From Leucocoprinus leucothites (taxonomy: Eukaryota > Basidiomycota > Agaricomycetes > Agaricales > Agaricaceae), in NCBI GenBank assembly GCA_013368445.1, contig JAACJO010000006.1, positions 1,488,001 to 1,552,000 on the forward strand: DNA of 64,000 bases, given 5' to 3'. This document shows positions 45,437 through 57,747 of this stretch, in pieces (within the stretch, counting starts at the first letter, position 1; every line of letters begins with the position of its first letter). The translations under genes were made by a program, and so were the position numbers. The notes under the pieces are model-generated. The model ran no database searches. It was given only the letters and a program-made list of their open reading frames with translations, and was not told the DNA's origin.

Positions 45437-47207
45437 TCACGAAAGAGACTCGTCCAACATCCGGGACAAGTCTTCTCTCGCACCAACAAGCACCTCCTAA
45501 ACACCCAAGTCAGTACCTACATTCAATCAAGAGTAAGTAAACACTCACAGCAACAAGAGTCTGCCTCGCTTCATCTTTAATCTCCTTCCACCGTCCTTCA
45601 TAGGTTCTCAACAACTCATCATACTCATCTCTCTGTCTCCTATCACCCCTCATCGCCGTCCTAATCACTGCTCTCAACACACAAATCCCCGCCACCCATT
45701 CCACTTCATCATTCTCCCAAACAGCATCTCTCGCCATCATCTCGGAGAACGCTCGACCCATAGCATACGTATACCCACTATTATCCGTATCACCCACCCT
45801 TCCTACACTCATTAACCCAAGCTCGAGTGCTGCAGCGTGTATCCGGGCCCACTGGATATGATCCTTTTTTCTCTGCCTTTCCGCTGCTATTCTCTGCATT
45901 TCATCGGAAAGGGAGGGTGTAAGGCCAGGCGCGGCCGTGGGTATCACAGAAACAACTCGTGGTGTTCCATTCGCTCCAGGATTCCCACCCGCGGTGCCAT
46001 TCGTCGCACCATTCCTCGACGACGAACCCGAGGCGGAAAGCGAGAGTGCCGGAGCATGAGGTATCCAAGTAGAATATTTTCTTATGAGCATTTGTAGCGC
46101 TCTAGCCCCAGCCATTGGCCCGCTAACACCCGCATGGGCAATAGCACTTGGGAAATAATTCGACGCTTCAAAGTACCGTCGGAGATGCAAGTGCGGGTCT
46201 CGACTAAACGAGGTTTCGGCTGATACAGCATCAAAGAGAGCTTCGACCACGGGTGTAAGGGGCGTGGATGTCGGCGTTGGGTTGTTAATGATAAATGTCT
46301 GAATCATAGATGACATAGTGGATGCATCGATACCCTGAAGAAACGCATCTCTCAGGGTTCCCTGTGTAACCTGGGTTACTTGTGGAATGGGCAAGGTGAG
46401 TGCTGCTGCAGCGGCATGGTTATGTGTGTGATGGTGCGGTGAAGGGGCAGGCTGAGGTATTGGTGGTGGCGGGGGCGCTTGTATCGAAGTAGGGGGTGTA
46501 GGCTGTAATGGGGGAGGAGGCGCAGGCGGTGCAGCAGCCTGGAGATTGCTGTATTGCAGCGGCTGGATGATGTTCTGCGGGGCATTTACTGGACTCGTGC
46601 TGCTCTCAGCATGCGAGTAGGGAACGATAGTCGGAGATGGGACACTACTTGTCCATTGCTGTAGCTCTGTTGGATTGGCAGAATTCTGCGCTGCTGCAGC
46701 AGCAGCAGCTGCCGCCGCCGCCGCGGCTGTCGCATGCATCAGCGGTCGCAAAAACCAGTATCAAGAGTAGAATACACACCTTTCTCGGCGGCCTTCTTGG
46801 CAGAGCGAGGCCTGCCCTCGAGCTTACGTCGTGTGCGGCCAACGGTGTTTTTAAACCAGTTGTATATTTGCTGTAGAGGGCGTCAACATTGGCTCAGAAC
46901 AACGAGCTGTAGGACCTGCCTCGCGGAAGCGGGACTCGGACTCTTCTACACCAATAAACTCGTCGGGGAGCCCAAAGCGCTGAATGAAATCCGAAGCACG
47001 TTCAAGAGCGAATTTCTTTGCATCGCCGCGAATGGATCCCTGGGATCTGCGCTCGAATTCGGGGAGGTTACTGGAGCCTGTTGAGTAATAATATTGTGGT
47101 AAAGAAGAGAATCACCTCTTGAGAAAGGCAAGCTGCTGGTCGGTGTAGGCTTTCGGCAGCCGTGGCTTGTGTACCCTAGGATCGCTCGCCATGGAGCGCT
47201 GGGCCAT
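45437..47207 (-). CDS. Conserved basidiomycete Ala/Pro-rich protein with homeodomain-like segment
   Basis: Five exons (47116-47207, 46920-47070, 46780-46870, 45549-46726, 45437-45496) give 523 residues in frame. The N-terminal about 110 residues are basic and ordered. They contain 'LPKAYTDQQLAFLKS' and 'FREQIYNWFKNTVGRTRRK', the latter resembling homeodomain helix 3, with a basic tail EGRPRSAKKAAEK. A run of about 14 Ala follows, then long Pro/Ala/Ser-rich disorder, and two ordered blocks near the end (ARIHAAALELGLMSVG and 'GICVLRAVIRTAMRGDR'). I recall this N-terminal block in agaricomycete proteins of unknown function. Nuclear, possibly DNA-binding; this is inference. Intron 2 (46871-46919) is a GC-AG intron (GAG|GCAGGT). 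It sits 160 bp downstream of ERG6 on the same strand. Confidence 0.7.
46687..46726 (-). repeat. GCN trinucleotide repeat coding poly-Ala
   Basis: Imperfect GCC/GCG/GCA/GCT repeat encoding about 14 Ala, starting right after the third intron of the homeodomain-like gene. Length variation between strains is likely. Confidence 0.85.
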
Positions 47208-47367
47208 CTTGCGCAGAGCCCAGGATCACAGGATCACAGCGGATTCACACTCAGCTCTCGGAACAACCCGAGGTTCCCTCTTCCCACGTAGAACTCATCT
47301 CATCTATTAATCCGAAATAGCAAACTAACATATCTGGCTATCACTATACTGCAGCGCCAAGCCCCAT

Positions 47368-48656
47368 TCAGTTCTTGGGTTTCCGGCTAACGACGAGATA
47401 CATCGGAGTGAAAAGCTGCATCCAACAGTCAGTTCTGGGATTCAGATCACCCACAACACAAATTTCGCACCTTGGATTGACCACCCTTCACCAACGCATC
47501 GGCAGCGACCTTGAGCGACTCGCTAACGTCGTATGTGCCCTTGGGCAAAATCCCAAACCACTCCATCAGCCGAATCGCGTTGTGGCTCACTAATTTACCA
47601 CTCCAGCTCATCCTCCACACCGTGATGTAATCCCAAAACGTTTGCGCCTTGGTGATATCACCTTCCAATGGGTAATACCAAGGAATCGGGTCAGGACGAT
47701 CAGCAAGATCTTCCTCGTGCTCAATTTCAAATCCAACATTCTTGAGAGCATCGCGTGCGAGGCGGAGAGGGCGCATCTCGGGGATACCATTGCCCAACTC
47801 AATTTGGTGAGCCAGAGCCTTGTGTTCGGGAATGGAGGGATCCCAATCATCGGTCATACACCATTCGTAGACCCCAAACTGTATAAAATTTATTAATTGA
47901 GTCCTCGCAGGAATCCCGAGGAGGGATGAACAAACTTACGACTCCTCCTGGTTTAAGAACCTTGAAAATCTCGCCATAGACGCCTTCCCAAGTAGGTGCG
48001 TGAACGGTTGCCTCAATAGCATAAACTGAAAGAAAGGGGGAGAAAAGTCAGCCACGGATCTATCAATGAAGATAGAAATAACCCACCAGCATCAAACGCA
48101 TTCTCGCCAAACTGCTCCGACAGTTTCATAAAATCACCCTTGACAAACTGGACCTGTCCCTCCAAACCCTGTCTCTGTGTATACTTCCTCGCCCGTCCAA
48201 TCTGGAACTCATTGTTGTTCAACCCCGTGATGTGCACATCCGAGAACATAGCAATCTGTCTCGCAGGGCCACCAACACCACAACCGACATCCAGTACTCG
48301 CATACCAGGGCGCAGAGACATCTGCGATGCAAGGTAATGTTCATGCCGTGCTAAAGAGGCAAGGAAGGCTTCGCCTTTGTAAAACCGCGAGAAATGGAAG
48401 GATTGAGACCAGCCATATTCGTAGAGTTCTGTTGCGCCGTCATAGTAGCCTATAAAAAGCAAGACGCGTATATTTGTTTGAGATGAAATGGTGAGGTAAC
48501 AGAACGAACAAACGAACCATTGACGACTTCGGTGTAGTTGTCCAACCTCTTCTCATTGTCCTGGTTCTGCTCCGCATTAGGATCCTCCTTCCAGAACTTG
48601 GTATAGTTCTCAATCCGATTGTCAACACGACCGTCAGCACGTTTTGAAGTCGACAT
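47368..48656 (-). CDS. ERG6: Sterol 24-C-methyltransferase
   Basis: Adds the C24 methyl group to zymosterol or lanosterol-type sterols in ergosterol synthesis at the ER/lipid-droplet surface. Five exons (48518-48656, 48087-48449, 47940-48025, 47471-47878, 47368-47415) give 347 residues. Signatures: the sterol-binding [14 protein letters not shown] (residues 56-69), SAM motif [11 protein letters not shown] (98-107), '[14 protein letters not shown]', '[20 protein letters not shown]' and the C-terminal LVVSRKPKN. Intron 1 has a GTTCGT donor. A GTGAGT donor near 48900 and a TTTGTAG acceptor near 48669 suggest a 5' UTR intron of about 230 bp. It is about 20-30 residues shorter than some yeast versions, at the N-terminus. 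Confidence 0.93.
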
Positions 48657-51600
48657 TTTTTTACTACAAACAAAGTGGTGTCAGTTCCGACGCGTAAAAC
48701 GTGTCAAAAAGAACAAAGTGGAAGAAGGTTTTTTCAGCGACTTGAATGGTTCCCCGTAGGGAATACCACGACTCACAGAGGGAGTAACCTCCCATCGTCA
48801 AATAAGTTTGCAGACTAAGTTTTTCATCATATACAACCTCTCCTCCCCTTCACAAGAACCCAAAAAAACAAACGCCACGACAAACGTCACGAAAACTCAC
48901 CTCGAAACAAAAATAAGTATTAAATAAGTCAATGGTATAGCAGCAAGAGGGATAGCAGCGACGCGACGGTGTGGTTAAGAACGAAGGAAGAACGTGGAAG
49001 TGTAGGAGAATGAGGATGGAAGAGGAGGAAAACAGAGCAATAGAATATGACCTGACTTTTTAAAGCCCTGTTGTGTCAATATGAAAAAAGCAAGTCCGCT
49101 GAGAAGAAGAAATCAGGTCATTTCGTGAATTCCCATGCACGAGTGATGGCCTGACCCTGGCCAACGTAAAAAAAAATGAAAACTCGTGCGATGCTGCATT
49201 CCTTTCTGAGTACTAGAATACCACGTGATGGGAACTGATTACGTATGACATGCTCATCCTTTGGAACGTTGAGCACAAGAGATTGATTCTATAAGGCTAA
49301 CCTCACGCGTTTCCTTTCATTCTCCTTTCATTGCCTTTGAATGCATCCAATTGCATCTTCTGAGCATCAAGCGATTGTCTCGAAGCTTCATTTGCTCAGG
49401 CCATTTACATTTCCTCATCATCTTCAAAGTTAGCAAACTTGACAAACCTCCCTGACCCCTGAGCTCGTCACTGGCTGGACTTGTACCAGCCCTGTTTTCC
49501 CGCATCATTACACCGTTCGCGAGGCTTGCTCATCAGGATCATCTGGTAGTCGCAGACCCCAAAAATATTTTCGTCCAACTAAACTTTGGCTTTCTGCACT
49601 CAATAAATATATCTTAGGAATGGCTCATCCACTCTCGTGTCACACTATCTGGGATCGGATTGGGCTCAAACCGCACTTGAGACTCTAGCATTCAGCAAAC
49701 AAATTTTATCTGCGATTGATCAGATTGGCTGCATTTGCCACCGTCAATCTCAGCTGTCGGTGCCAGCGTGTCCTGATCGATGATCTTTGGCACTTGACAA
49801 CAGACTACAATCCCACTCGGACACTTCCTGGTGCATAGTTTCAGCTTTAGGCTAGCTCTTTGTGGTTATCAATTCCCCGTGGCTTCAGTGGTATGACAGC
49901 CAACTTCCCTGGTATTTTTGTGCTGCCTAACTATAGGATCTTATGGGCGGCACGCGCCGTTTGCGGCCCGCCCCTTGTGGCTTGGACTTTACCGGGATGT
50001 CAGCCACCGCCATTCAACGGGGTGGTTGCCAACGGGCTAAGCAGTTGCAATTCTTCCAGACTGCTGTGACCGCTCGCGAGACATCGCTAGTCGAACAAAG
50101 AGTTTCTAGCTGCTTGTGGATCGTCTATGCATTATTCCTGCCTGGTCCTTGTTCAGGTTACTGGATAAAGTCGAGATTCTCCAATATATTACTTCAGGGA
50201 GCATCGACTTCACTGAAACCCTAACGAATTCAGTCCCCGAGTTTCGTTCTTTTAGGACACAGGATATACACACTCGGCTTGGCGAGAAATAGTCTTTAGA
50301 CGATTGTATTTTTCGGCTCGGAGAACCGAGATCCTCAATATATATTTTATATATGAACCCTTTGTCCAGGATTTGTTCTGGCTGTCCATTTGAGGGATTG
50401 CATGTTCTTCGTACGTCATCGTGATTAAAGCGAATCACCCACTTGCGTAACCAGACGGTAAGATCACTATCCCGGAGTTCTTGTTCTGAGCACCGGTGAA
50501 TCGAAATCCATCCATACAATCGCAGCCAGAAGTTACCCCCAGTGGTATCTCATTTCAGCGGTTAAAACCCTTAAAGGGTAGCCGCGGCACCACGAACAAA
50601 GCAAATCCCAGAAATGAAAAAGTGAAACTGGCCTTGCATGATAAATTTGGTCGAGTCGTGTATGTATCCCAGATCAAAGGAATCTTGGCTCTGCTAATGG
50701 AAGGTATATTAAGACTACGGGCCTAATCTCATGAGACACGCTCCTTTGTTTTCGAGGTGCGAATGCTACTTTTGTATCGCAGCGCCTGAGAGTGAGCGAC
50801 TTTCCACGCTGAATCCTAGATTTACAAATACTGGTTAGGGGAATAGACGAAATCAACGGAGGCCGCCCACAGGCGGGCCGTCGGGAGAGCACGGCGGCTT
50901 TGCCGTCTGCAGCACAATCGGATTCCAGCATCACCTGGGCTTCAACTTGTTGATGTCCCCTTTCCCTACAGTGGACGTTGTCTCTCCTCGACATCCAGTC
51001 ATTGGCCCACGTATGATTATTGCTCTCGATCCCTCGCACTCCCCATCGTCCCAAGGAGCAGCTCAACATTTGAAATAGGCCTTCCCAATGATTACCGACC
51101 CCGGTACTGATGAATTCCAAATTCCAACTGGTCATTCGTCCACTACATTATGGCATCCTTTCGTCCGAAAACTCGATGTCCACCTGGTCGACAGTCCTTG
51201 GCACTCCTAACCAAGTGACAAGCACCCACATACATACATTAGGACAAATTCCATATGGGCATAACTCTGCATAACTCCGAACGCCAAGCAACTGACTAAG
51301 GGCGACTTTCATGCTCCAAGCTGAATGGAAAGCTGGAAAGATCAATTTTGATACCGTCAATGCTCTCCTCTTTTCCCCCATCTCCTCGGACAAGCTGCTC
51401 CCGCTGCCAATTTTACGCCCGCTTTGTCGCAGCATTCTATCGACCGCAAGTGTCTCATCAGGTCGATCCAGGATAAAAATGACTACGAATGCTTGCGGCC
51501 GCTCAAAATTCTGGTTCTCTTTGGGAACAGAAATATCAGCTCTCAGACATACGCGGAATCTGAGGTTGCTGGTACCTGAATACTCACACATTTATGGTTG

Positions 51601-54600
51601 TAACGTTGACAAATCCGCACAACAGAGCTTCGGATCGAATATCCGTGAGGTTCCATATCACTAACGACATGGAAGCTCGTTGAGGACATCTCATAAGGAC
51701 CTGGTTCCCCTCTTCCTCCGTCCCCTTCACCTGGCATTTGACCTCCTGTCGGGTAAATCGCAGCCTCGTGCTCGTGTCAGTGGCGCTCATGAGTGATCCG
51801 AACACCATTAATTCTCCCCTCTTCTGGTCTTCCGTCTTTGCCAGCGCGATCGTGTTCTCGTTTGAAGTCAGCGGACCGGTGAAGTTGCATGGCCAGGTTC
51901 AACAGGCGGGGTTCTGTGTCCCAAAACCCCTCTCCACGCTGTGCTCACTGCTGCGCAGGCACGTAACCAACGGAGCTATTTTTATTTTGGGTCAAAATAC
52001 TCCTGGTTTCAAGTTGAGCTCCTTCGTCATAGCTCCCCTACCTAGGGCCCTGTTCTCGGAGGCTTCTCGCGATGCAGCTTGGGTCTGAAAAACCCAAAGT
52101 TCTCCCTATGTTTCCTTGTTTTACCCGACTCCATCCACACGACTCGCTTTTTACTCATCTCGAAGAGAGAAAACAGACTAATTTGGGCTTTTTCGTTCCA
52201 CGATATGGCATCACGGTTATTAAACAAGTGCGGGTGCTGCTCTTATCTCGCGAATCAATGCTTCGGAGTGTGCTTCTCTAAGTGTTCGTTGGTTATTGCG
52301 TAGACTTGCTCGGATATTCCATGGCACTCGCGTTTCTGCAATGGGAAGTCCCAAGCGTACGCGAACGATAGGCTGCGGGTGTACTTATTACTACACTGGC
52401 CTGAGGTTACATTTTGTTCGGCCGAAGAAAACGTACCATAGGTTCTAGTCTCGCAAATCAGGTACTATGAGCCATCCACCTGGTTGGAGGGAGCCACGGG
52501 GGCTCTGAATGACTAGATCTGGTCCCCAATTTTTATCGTTTGACCGGCATATGACAGGAAAAGAAGAAGTTGAGGTGCTAGAAAATGGATCGAGAAATCT
52601 AGTAATCGCTTAACCAATAATTTATCTTGATGTGTCAAGGAAAATAGCCTCTGTTGTGTACAGTGCGGCACAACTCCACTAGTACCAGGGTCGATGTCGT
52701 CAATAAGCGTCTATTTTTGTTCCTCCTTCCCCATCGGATCGCACCTGGCCGTAACAATCATCCAACTCGGCAATTTCCTCTTCTCCGATCACAGAATAGG
52801 CATTCTTGTCGTCCTTTTGGCGTTTGGACTCCTCTAACTTCCTTGCGTTTGATGCATTCCCTCTCAACACGACAAATGGGTTTCCTTCGTACTGCCGCTC
52901 ACAGAACAGCCGCCGTCATGCTACTGTGGGTCCTTGCTTGATCTTATCTAGGTCAAGAAATCGATCCTTTCAATAATTTGGGTGGTCAAGAGTGGGATAT
53001 GGGCGAATTCTTTTAATACGCATTCTCAAAATGAAATCAACTCTCGAAGCTGTTTTTCCTTCAGATACGATGATAGATTGAGACGCACATGATCAAGGCA
53101 TCCACGCGTTGCTGAAGGCCCTTGGGAACTTCCGACTGTTGATCAGAACAGCTGAAATGTCAAGGTTGCTCGTATTCTTGGGATCTAGGGGAGTCGTCCA
53201 AGTGTAAGTGGATAGGGATGACGCTCCTAGTTGTCGGTGTTCACAAATTTAGAAGCAACACGACTTCCTTTCTCACTTTACAAGTGACTCCGGTCAAAGT
53301 TGTTTCACGATGTATCGCAACATGTTTTCTCAGCATATTTGATGACACCTCTTCTGTGGGTCTCTGGCGTATGTGAATCTTCGTTTTTGAGCTCTCCTGA
53401 GTCCAGTTTTTTTTTGTCGTTAGAGGCCTTCGAAACCTCACCATCACCTTTTCCCGTTGATACAGGACGGCTGACGGTCCTACATATTGTGAGGTACTTC
53501 GGGTGCCTTGTCCGATCCATAGTCCCTTGATTGCAATATGCGGCGTTGGGGCATTGAAGCCTTTGGCGATCTAGCCTTAGTTAACGGCCGAATACCTACA
53601 AAGAGACTCATTCGGAAATTACGAAATGTCTAAATGCATGAACTAACTAGTACTCAACGTATGACAGCCATGTCACAGACATACCTCCAAAAGCTCGCAA
53701 AAATGATTGGTGGAGCTAGTGTTGGACATGTTTAGCCACCTTGTACCACAACCGTCAACTCCTAAGAGTGCGTTTGAATAGGGTTCCCTGAATTGGTACG
53801 GGCGCGAAACTCACGCCATCAACCAAATCAAAACGGTTCAGCATCATCTGGACGTTCCACAACCTTCATCGTAAACCCCAAAAGGCGTAACCTTTTCGTC
53901 GGCCGAATAATAAACCAAGTATACTAATTATGTGAACGTCGTAAACTTGATGTTTCTTGCGTAGGCGCAGGGTGATCTTGGGGGTCACCGATCTCGGAGG
54001 TTTGAGATAATAATAGTAAGCAGTCTGATTATTTCAGAACGCTCGGCAAAAGTGTGGGATGGCGGTATGGTTTAGGGAGGAGAGCTGCAGACTTCTCCTT
54101 CTCATGTCTTTCAAGCCTTGAGATAATTACCATAGTTTAAAGTTCGCGAAGGCAGTAGCTAGATAGCGCATGGACGGTATCTTGGACTCGGTCGTTAAAT
54201 CGCACTAGATAGCACGTGGAGGGGTTTGCAGCCCACTGAGTGAGAGTTTCTCTTATTTGATATGGGCATCAAAATGCCACGACGGTTGAGTCGTCGATTC
54301 AGCTACAGCGCCCTGCTTGAGCAGTAGCAATTGTGTCCTTCGTTCATTCACGCCAACACCGTAAATATTGAGCTTTTTGTTCATCTGCAATATTTGGACA
54401 GGCACGACAAGCGAAGCTGTATCCGAATTCTTGTAAATTGAATCATCTACTTCTTTTCTCATGTAATGTCTGAGCTCACCTGTGATTCGTAGAGTTCTAC
54501 CCATGTGGAGATAGTCAAGGATCCGTGCCCTTCTTGAAGTCGCTGCTTGGAACACTGGGCAAGGCTCGTAAATGTTTCTTATCGTTTGTAGGGCCCTGTG

Positions 54601-55300
54601 GGGCTCCTTTAAGCTCTAATCAACCCCATACGTAGGCCATGGCCCTGCACTTTGTCCTCGTCGAGCAAAGCCTAAAAGCGGGGAGTGATATGATGGCACC
54701 GGCCTCTCGCAGGTATCTTGAAGCTAAAAATAACTCAGGGTCGGCTAGCAATTGGACACGTTGACAGTGGAGGCGATCCTGGTGGGTATGTGCAAAGAGA
54801 AACTCACTGGTCATAGGCTGGTGTAGGATAGGTGTTGATGCACTGCTAGGATATAATTGCTATTGAGAATGCCCACGTACATTTTGTGATCAGGGAGGGG
54901 GGAGTCGACAAGAATTCTTTTCTCCGGGCTATCATGTGGTGATTCGGCCGATGTGACCTGAAAATGCAAGGAGATATCATTTATGCCAGTCGGCTTCTTT
55001 TGGATCTTAACCGGATCTCAATCTGGGCTCGGCGCCTAGAGCCAACTCTCCTGGTTGGAAAGACAACGAATACCCCGCACTAATCTCTGATCTTTCCGTC
55101 CTTATTTCATCACCATTATGATCACAAGGATAGCCCGCCTTCTAACCGGGGACAAGGAACCAGAAGTCGAATATACATTGGTGAGTTGTGACGTTAAACG
55201 AGCATGGGATAAATAGGGTAGCTGCCAGTTCGTTTATGAAGCCAGGGCGTCTCGTTTCCCTTGCCTCGTAGACTACCTCAAGCTGCTTGCCTATCCCATC
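48657..55300. other. Gene-poor interval
   Basis: About 6.6 kb. The left end holds the ERG6 leader (purine-rich on the minus strand, C/A-rich on the plus strand, about 48.7-49.1 kb) and the right end holds the MFS promoter. Between them I see only short, overlapping frames without domains. Minus-strand frames at 51.5-51.8 kb look slightly protein-like but cannot be joined to a family. A frame at 54253-54555 (100 residues, minus) is also unidentified. No transposase or reverse transcriptase motif was recognised. Confidence 0.4.
50861..50906. repeat. Two GC-rich hairpins
   Basis: CCGCC (50863-50867) pairs with GGCGG (50872-50876), extended by GG/CC with a bulge. ACGGC (50891-50895) pairs with GCCGT (50902-50906). 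They form a small GC island inside AT-richer, gene-poor DNA. They could be part of a structured RNA or a repeat remnant. Confidence 0.45.
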
Positions 55301-57615
55301 ATGTCCTCCAACAAGCCCCAGCTCACATCATCATCATATGATGATAAGATCGAGGACGTCTCGTTTGAAGAAGGCACCTCGCCGACCCCGACGCCGGATC
55401 CTGACCGCATTGCTGAGGAAAAGGCTCTCGTACGCAGGCTGGACAGGCGAATTTTACCAATAGCCTGCCTGCTCTACCTCTTTGCATGTGAGTACTCACC
55501 GTACTGAAATTGTCTACGACGTTCATTGTGTTATACACAGACCTTGACCGCTCAAATCTTGGTAATGCTCGACTTCAACAACTTCCCGAGGATATCCTTG
55601 GGGGCGACCCGACGGGGGAGCTCTTTGACATGATCAACTCGGTTTTCTTCATTACCTATGTATGTGTTGCTCGTGTGGCTTCGCTGAAGTACGCGTTGTT
55701 GACTGCTCATGTAGATTGTTTTCCAAATCCCGGCCACTGTCGTTTCGAAGCTCTTCCCACCAAGAGTGTGGATGGCATGTACTGCCATTGGTTGGGGTCT
55801 TTCCTCCACTCTTATGGTATGTTTGTGGACTCTACCACTTGAGACCAAAAAGTGTGCTCATCATCATGAATTTCAGGCAACTGCCTTCAATTATCCTGGC
55901 ATGATTGTTGCCCGACTGTTCCTGGGTATCTTTGAATCTGGGTTCGGGCCTGCTATCCCGCTCTACTTCTGTAAGTTAGGGTGTGGGTGGGGCATATCCT
56001 CTCTTGCTGATATTTCTTCGCAGCGTTCTTCTACACTAAGCAAGAAATGGGACTTCGAGTTAGTTTTGTGCAATGTTTTGATAAGGATCTCATATTAACT
56101 CTGATGAACAACAGATGGCGTACTGGTTTGGATTTGCTGCGGTCGCCGGGGCCTTCGGCGGTCTAGTCGCTTTCGGCATTCAACAAGTGCATGCCAACGT
56201 CCAGAACTGGAGACTGCTATTCATTGTCGAGGCGAGTTCGGGAATATCTATATCGGTCGATTATAGGCTCATGGTCGATTTAGGGCATCCCGCAGTCCTT
56301 CTGGGTATCGTCACTCTGTTTTTCTTGCCCAACCGACCAGAGTCTACATCGCTCTTCAACGAGCGTGAAAGGGAGCTAGCGCTGGAGCGAATGAACAGAG
56401 ATTCCAGCGGTGATAGTGGAGCAACTGTCAATAAAGGTATGGCACCATATCCATCAGGTCCATGTGGAGTGAAAATATTGACAGGTTTTACCAGCACATA
56501 TCTGGATGGCGTTGAAAGATTGGAGAGTAAGCGGGTTTACTATTTTCAGCTATGATCGAGCCCAATTGTTAATCCACATCTCGTTTTAGATTTATACCGG
56601 AGGCGTGATCTATTTCGGGCTTAACTGTGCCCTTGCCTCAATCTCTGCCTTCCTCCCCACCATCATTAAAACCCTTGGTTACAGTCCGTATTATTTCGCC
56701 GCACAATCTTGAGGACATACTAACCATGATAATACTTAGGTAATGCCAATGCCCAGCTTCTCACTGTGCCGCCGTACGCTTGTGCGGCTGTTGTACTAGT
56801 TCTGTTCTGCATGGCCTCTGACCGCCTCCAAAGTCGTGGTATATTTATGGCTATCTCCTCAGGCATAGGAGGCATCGGCTACTTGTACGTCATGGTGGAT
56901 AAGCGGGCCCAGAATCAAACCTGACCTCAAATTCACCCAGATTGATGCTTACTGTTCTGGACAACAATCATGTTCGCTACTTTGCCACCTTTTGCATTGT
57001 GGCTGGAACATATACCACTATCGGTATAATTATCGCATGGTGTAGGCACCGCTTCCCGTCTTGTGAGCCACGGCAGGTACTGAACGGTAATTATAGTTGC
57101 ACATAATTTGGGATCCGAGACGAAGAAGGCAACAGGGATTCCTATGTTCATGGCAATTGGTCAATGTGGAAGTGTTCTCGGGTCGCATCTCTTTCCCAAG
57201 ACGCAAGGACCACGTTACATGTAAGTTTTGAAATATACAATTGGGGCTCTCGCTGATCCATCACTCGTCTCAATAGTAAAGGCTTCGCGAGTACGTGTAA
57301 CACTACGCCCCGGCTTGAGATACCTTCAACTCAGACTCAAACACAGTTACCTGCGCTCTCGAATTTCTTGCGGTTGTCTGCGCTATAATCCTTACGGTAC
57401 GTTCTACCTAACAGACTAGCATAAATTAACTAAACATGGCAAGCAGATTTCGTACCGCTGGGAAAACGCTCGCAGGAATAAAATATACGGTAAGCCGCGA
57501 CCCGGTGTCAAGATTAATACCCTTGAACTAGCGGATAAGGTATGCCATTGGCCTCGTACCATCTACAACAACTAACCCGATGCTCTAGGCCCCTGAATTC
57601 CGCTATGTTCCTTGA
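55301..57615 (+). CDS. MFS transporter, anion:cation symporter (allantoate/nicotinate permease) family
   Basis: Sixteen exons (55301-55487, 55541-55659, 55715-55816, 55877-55970, 56024-56058, 56115-56235, 56284-56436, 56495-56526, 56590-56683, 56740-56884, 56941-57041, 57097-57220, 57277-57290, 57347-57396, 57447-57539, 57589-57615) keep frame and give 496 residues. Family marks: cytosolic start, 'RLDRRILPIACLLYLFAYLD' leading to LDRSNLGNA, 'PGMIVARLFLGIFESGFGPA' and 'AHNLGSETKKATGIPMFMAI'. The C-terminal cytosolic end is ELADKAPEFRYVP. The 12-helix pattern is visible, and relatives carry nicotinate, allantoate, pantothenate or similar organic anions with H+. Substrate not predictable. Exon 13 is only 14 bp. 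Exon 6 ends at a GTTCGG donor, which is the least certain join. Confidence 0.86.
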
Positions 57616-57747
57616 AGCTAGAATATTTATTTTGCTTTCCTGCTGTTCAGACGACTGTATTAATGTAATTTCTTTGTACTGCTATACGGAACTTTGTGCT
57701 TTCAAGTTCAGCTTATAGCTCTGAGTCTTTTTATAAATGCTGACTAA

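Noticed and set aside
49317..54900. Possible transposon or retroelement remains in the gene-poor interval
   Set aside because: No reverse transcriptase, integrase or transposase motif and no terminal repeats recognised by eye.
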